The notes under the pieces were generated by a model. That model searched no databases. It had not been told where the DNA came from and saw only the letters and a program-made list of their open reading frames with translations. A program made the position numbers and the translations under genes. Of a DNA stretch of 64,000 bases, positions 63,081 through 64,000 are shown one piece after another. The stretch's first letter is position 1. The number at the start of each line of letters is the position of its first letter. Source of the stretch: Synechococcus sp. CC9605 (GTDB taxonomy: Bacteria > Cyanobacteriota > Cyanobacteriia > PCC-6307 > Cyanobiaceae); the NCBI RefSeq assembly GCF_000012625.1, contig NC_007516.1, positions 1,922,001-1,986,000 of the forward strand, given 5' to 3'.

Positions 63081-64000
63081 TCAGTAGTCGAAGTCGCCGC
63101 CGCCCATGCCGCCGCCGGCAGGAGCTGCTTCCTTCTTCTCAGGCAAATCAGCCACGATGCACTCGGTGGTTAGCACCATGCCAGCGATGGATGCGGCATT
63201 TTGCAGACCGGAGCGGGTCACCTTGGCGGGATCGACGATGCCGGCAGCCAGCATGTCGACGTACTCACCGGAGGCAGCGTTGAAGCCTTCGGCACCAGCG
63301 CGAGCCTTGACGTTCTCAGCCACAACAGCACCGTTGGCACCAGCGTTTTCAGCGATCCGCATCAGCGGAGCGGTGAGAGCAGCAGCCACGATGTTGGCGC
63401 CGATCAGTTCTTCGCCGGACAGGCTGGAGGCTGCCCACTGCTCCAGGGCCGGAGCCAGGTGCGCCAGGGTGGTGCCGCCACCAGGAACGATGCCTTCCTC
63501 AACAGCCGCCTTGGTGGCGTTGATGGCGTCCTCGAGACGGAGTTTCTTGTCCTTCATCTCGGTTTCGGTGGCCGCACCCACCTTCACCACAGCCACGCCA
63601 CCGGCCAGCTTGGCCAGACGCTCCTGCAGCTTCTCCTTGTCGTAGGTGGAGTCGGTCTCGTCCATCTGCTTCTTGATCTGTTCGCAGCGGGCGCCGACAG
63701 CCGCCTCGTTGCCCTCGGCAACGATGGTGGTGGTGTCCTTGTTGATTGTGATGCGACGGGCGGTGCCCAGCATCTCCAGCTTGGCGTTCTCCAGCTTGAG
63801 ACCAGCGTCCTCGGTGATCAGCTGACCGTTGGTCAGTACTGCCATGTCTTCCAACATGGCCTTACGGCGATCACCGAAACCAGGGGCCTTCACGGCGGCC
63901 ACGTTCAGCACACCGCGCAGGCGGTTCACCACCAGAGTGGCGAGGGCTTCCTTCTCGATGTCCTCTGCAATGATCAGCAGAGGCTTGCCGGTGCGGGCGA
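63081..64000 (-). CDS. groL: chaperonin GroEL (5' part outside window)
   Basis: The C-terminal 306 residues or so of a chaperonin that folds proteins in an ATP-driven ring. [57 protein letters not shown] and the end [11 protein letters not shown] are visible. The frame is open at base 64000. The tail with GGM repeats and a final DFDY, rather than a plain GGM tail, fits the groES-linked copy of marine Synechococcus, which I state from memory. Confidence 0.95.
   Translation of the reverse strand, partial: ARTGKPLLIIAEDIEKEALATLVVNRLRGVLNVAAVKAPGFGDRRKAMLEDMAVLTNGQLITEDAGLKLENAKLEMLGTARRITINKDTTTIVAEGNEAAVGARCEQIKKQMDETDSTYDKEKLQERLAKLAGGVAVVKVGAATETEMKDKKLRLEDAINATKAAVEEGIVPGGGTTLAHLAPALEQWAASSLSGEELIGANIVAAALTAPLMRIAENAGANGAVVAENVKARAGAEGFNAASGEYVDMLAAGIVDPAKVTRSGLQNAASIAGMVLTTECIVADLPEKKEAAPAGGGMGGGDFDY

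Noticed and set aside
1-64000. CRISPR array, rRNA operon or complete insertion sequence
   Set aside because: No regularly spaced repeats, no rRNA segments and no transposase with inverted repeats were seen.

Overview
The window is about 60% GC, gene-dense, and carries cyanobacterial markers: psbV, petF, ftrV, nblS, the kaiABC clock genes, a photosystem II S4 protein, and DUF families typical of cyanobacteria (DUF3119, 3086, 1825, 1818, 2811, 4278, 3104). Small proteins, Nif11-like peptides and the core gene order point to a marine picocyanobacterium, most likely Synechococcus subcluster 5.1. The species call is inference from family content.

Layout. 1-9870: core genes for phospholipid synthesis (plsY), pyrimidines (pyrF), tyrosyl-tRNA charging (tyrS), a LuxR-type regulator, HhH and GIY-YIG-like proteins, and pepA. 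9871-13983: a variable stretch of very small genes, sRNA/terminator modules, a perfect LexA-type box next to an amber-interrupted Cys-rich gene, and gene fragments, including a decayed second 3' end of msrA. 13984-21783: a tight minus-strand envelope operon (TPR-like protein, purC, an Omp85/BamA protein, lpxC, fabZ, lpxA, lpxB, exported msrA). 21842-28064: purD-nblS facing kaiABC. 28197-31875: rplU-rpmA, a methyltransferase, truB, yebC.

31824-40111 is the most striking region. It is an 8.2 kb AT-richer island bounded by two copies of the last 52 bp of yebC (47 of 52 bases match). It holds an intact DUF3854-AAA replication protein, an intact DUF2252 protein, an excisionase-like gene with two stop codons, a tyrosine integrase reduced to its two ends, a frameshifted HTH-like gene and other debris. 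I read it as a decaying satellite-type integrative element that used the 3' end of a protein-coding gene, yebC, as its attachment site.

40218-58909 returns to core genes: a Nif11-like peptide, nagB, a SpoIID-like protein, rnz, psbV, petF, prmA, serA, an S4-domain protein, tRNA-Val(GAC), murD, an EVE protein, DUF2811, DUF1818, rpoZ, an Hsp70-like protein, ftrV, pyrR, gpmI and secG. 58910-62890 is a second AT-rich insertion, with a sulfotransferase-like gene and an unrecognised gene that may modify a cell-surface glycan. The window ends inside groL.

Many neighbours are translationally coupled by ATGA, GTGA or TGATG overlaps (plsY, pepA/9634, lpxC/fabZ, lpxB/msrA, purD/nblS, kaiA/kaiB, serA/prmA, gpmI/secG), so most of the core sections behave as compact operons.
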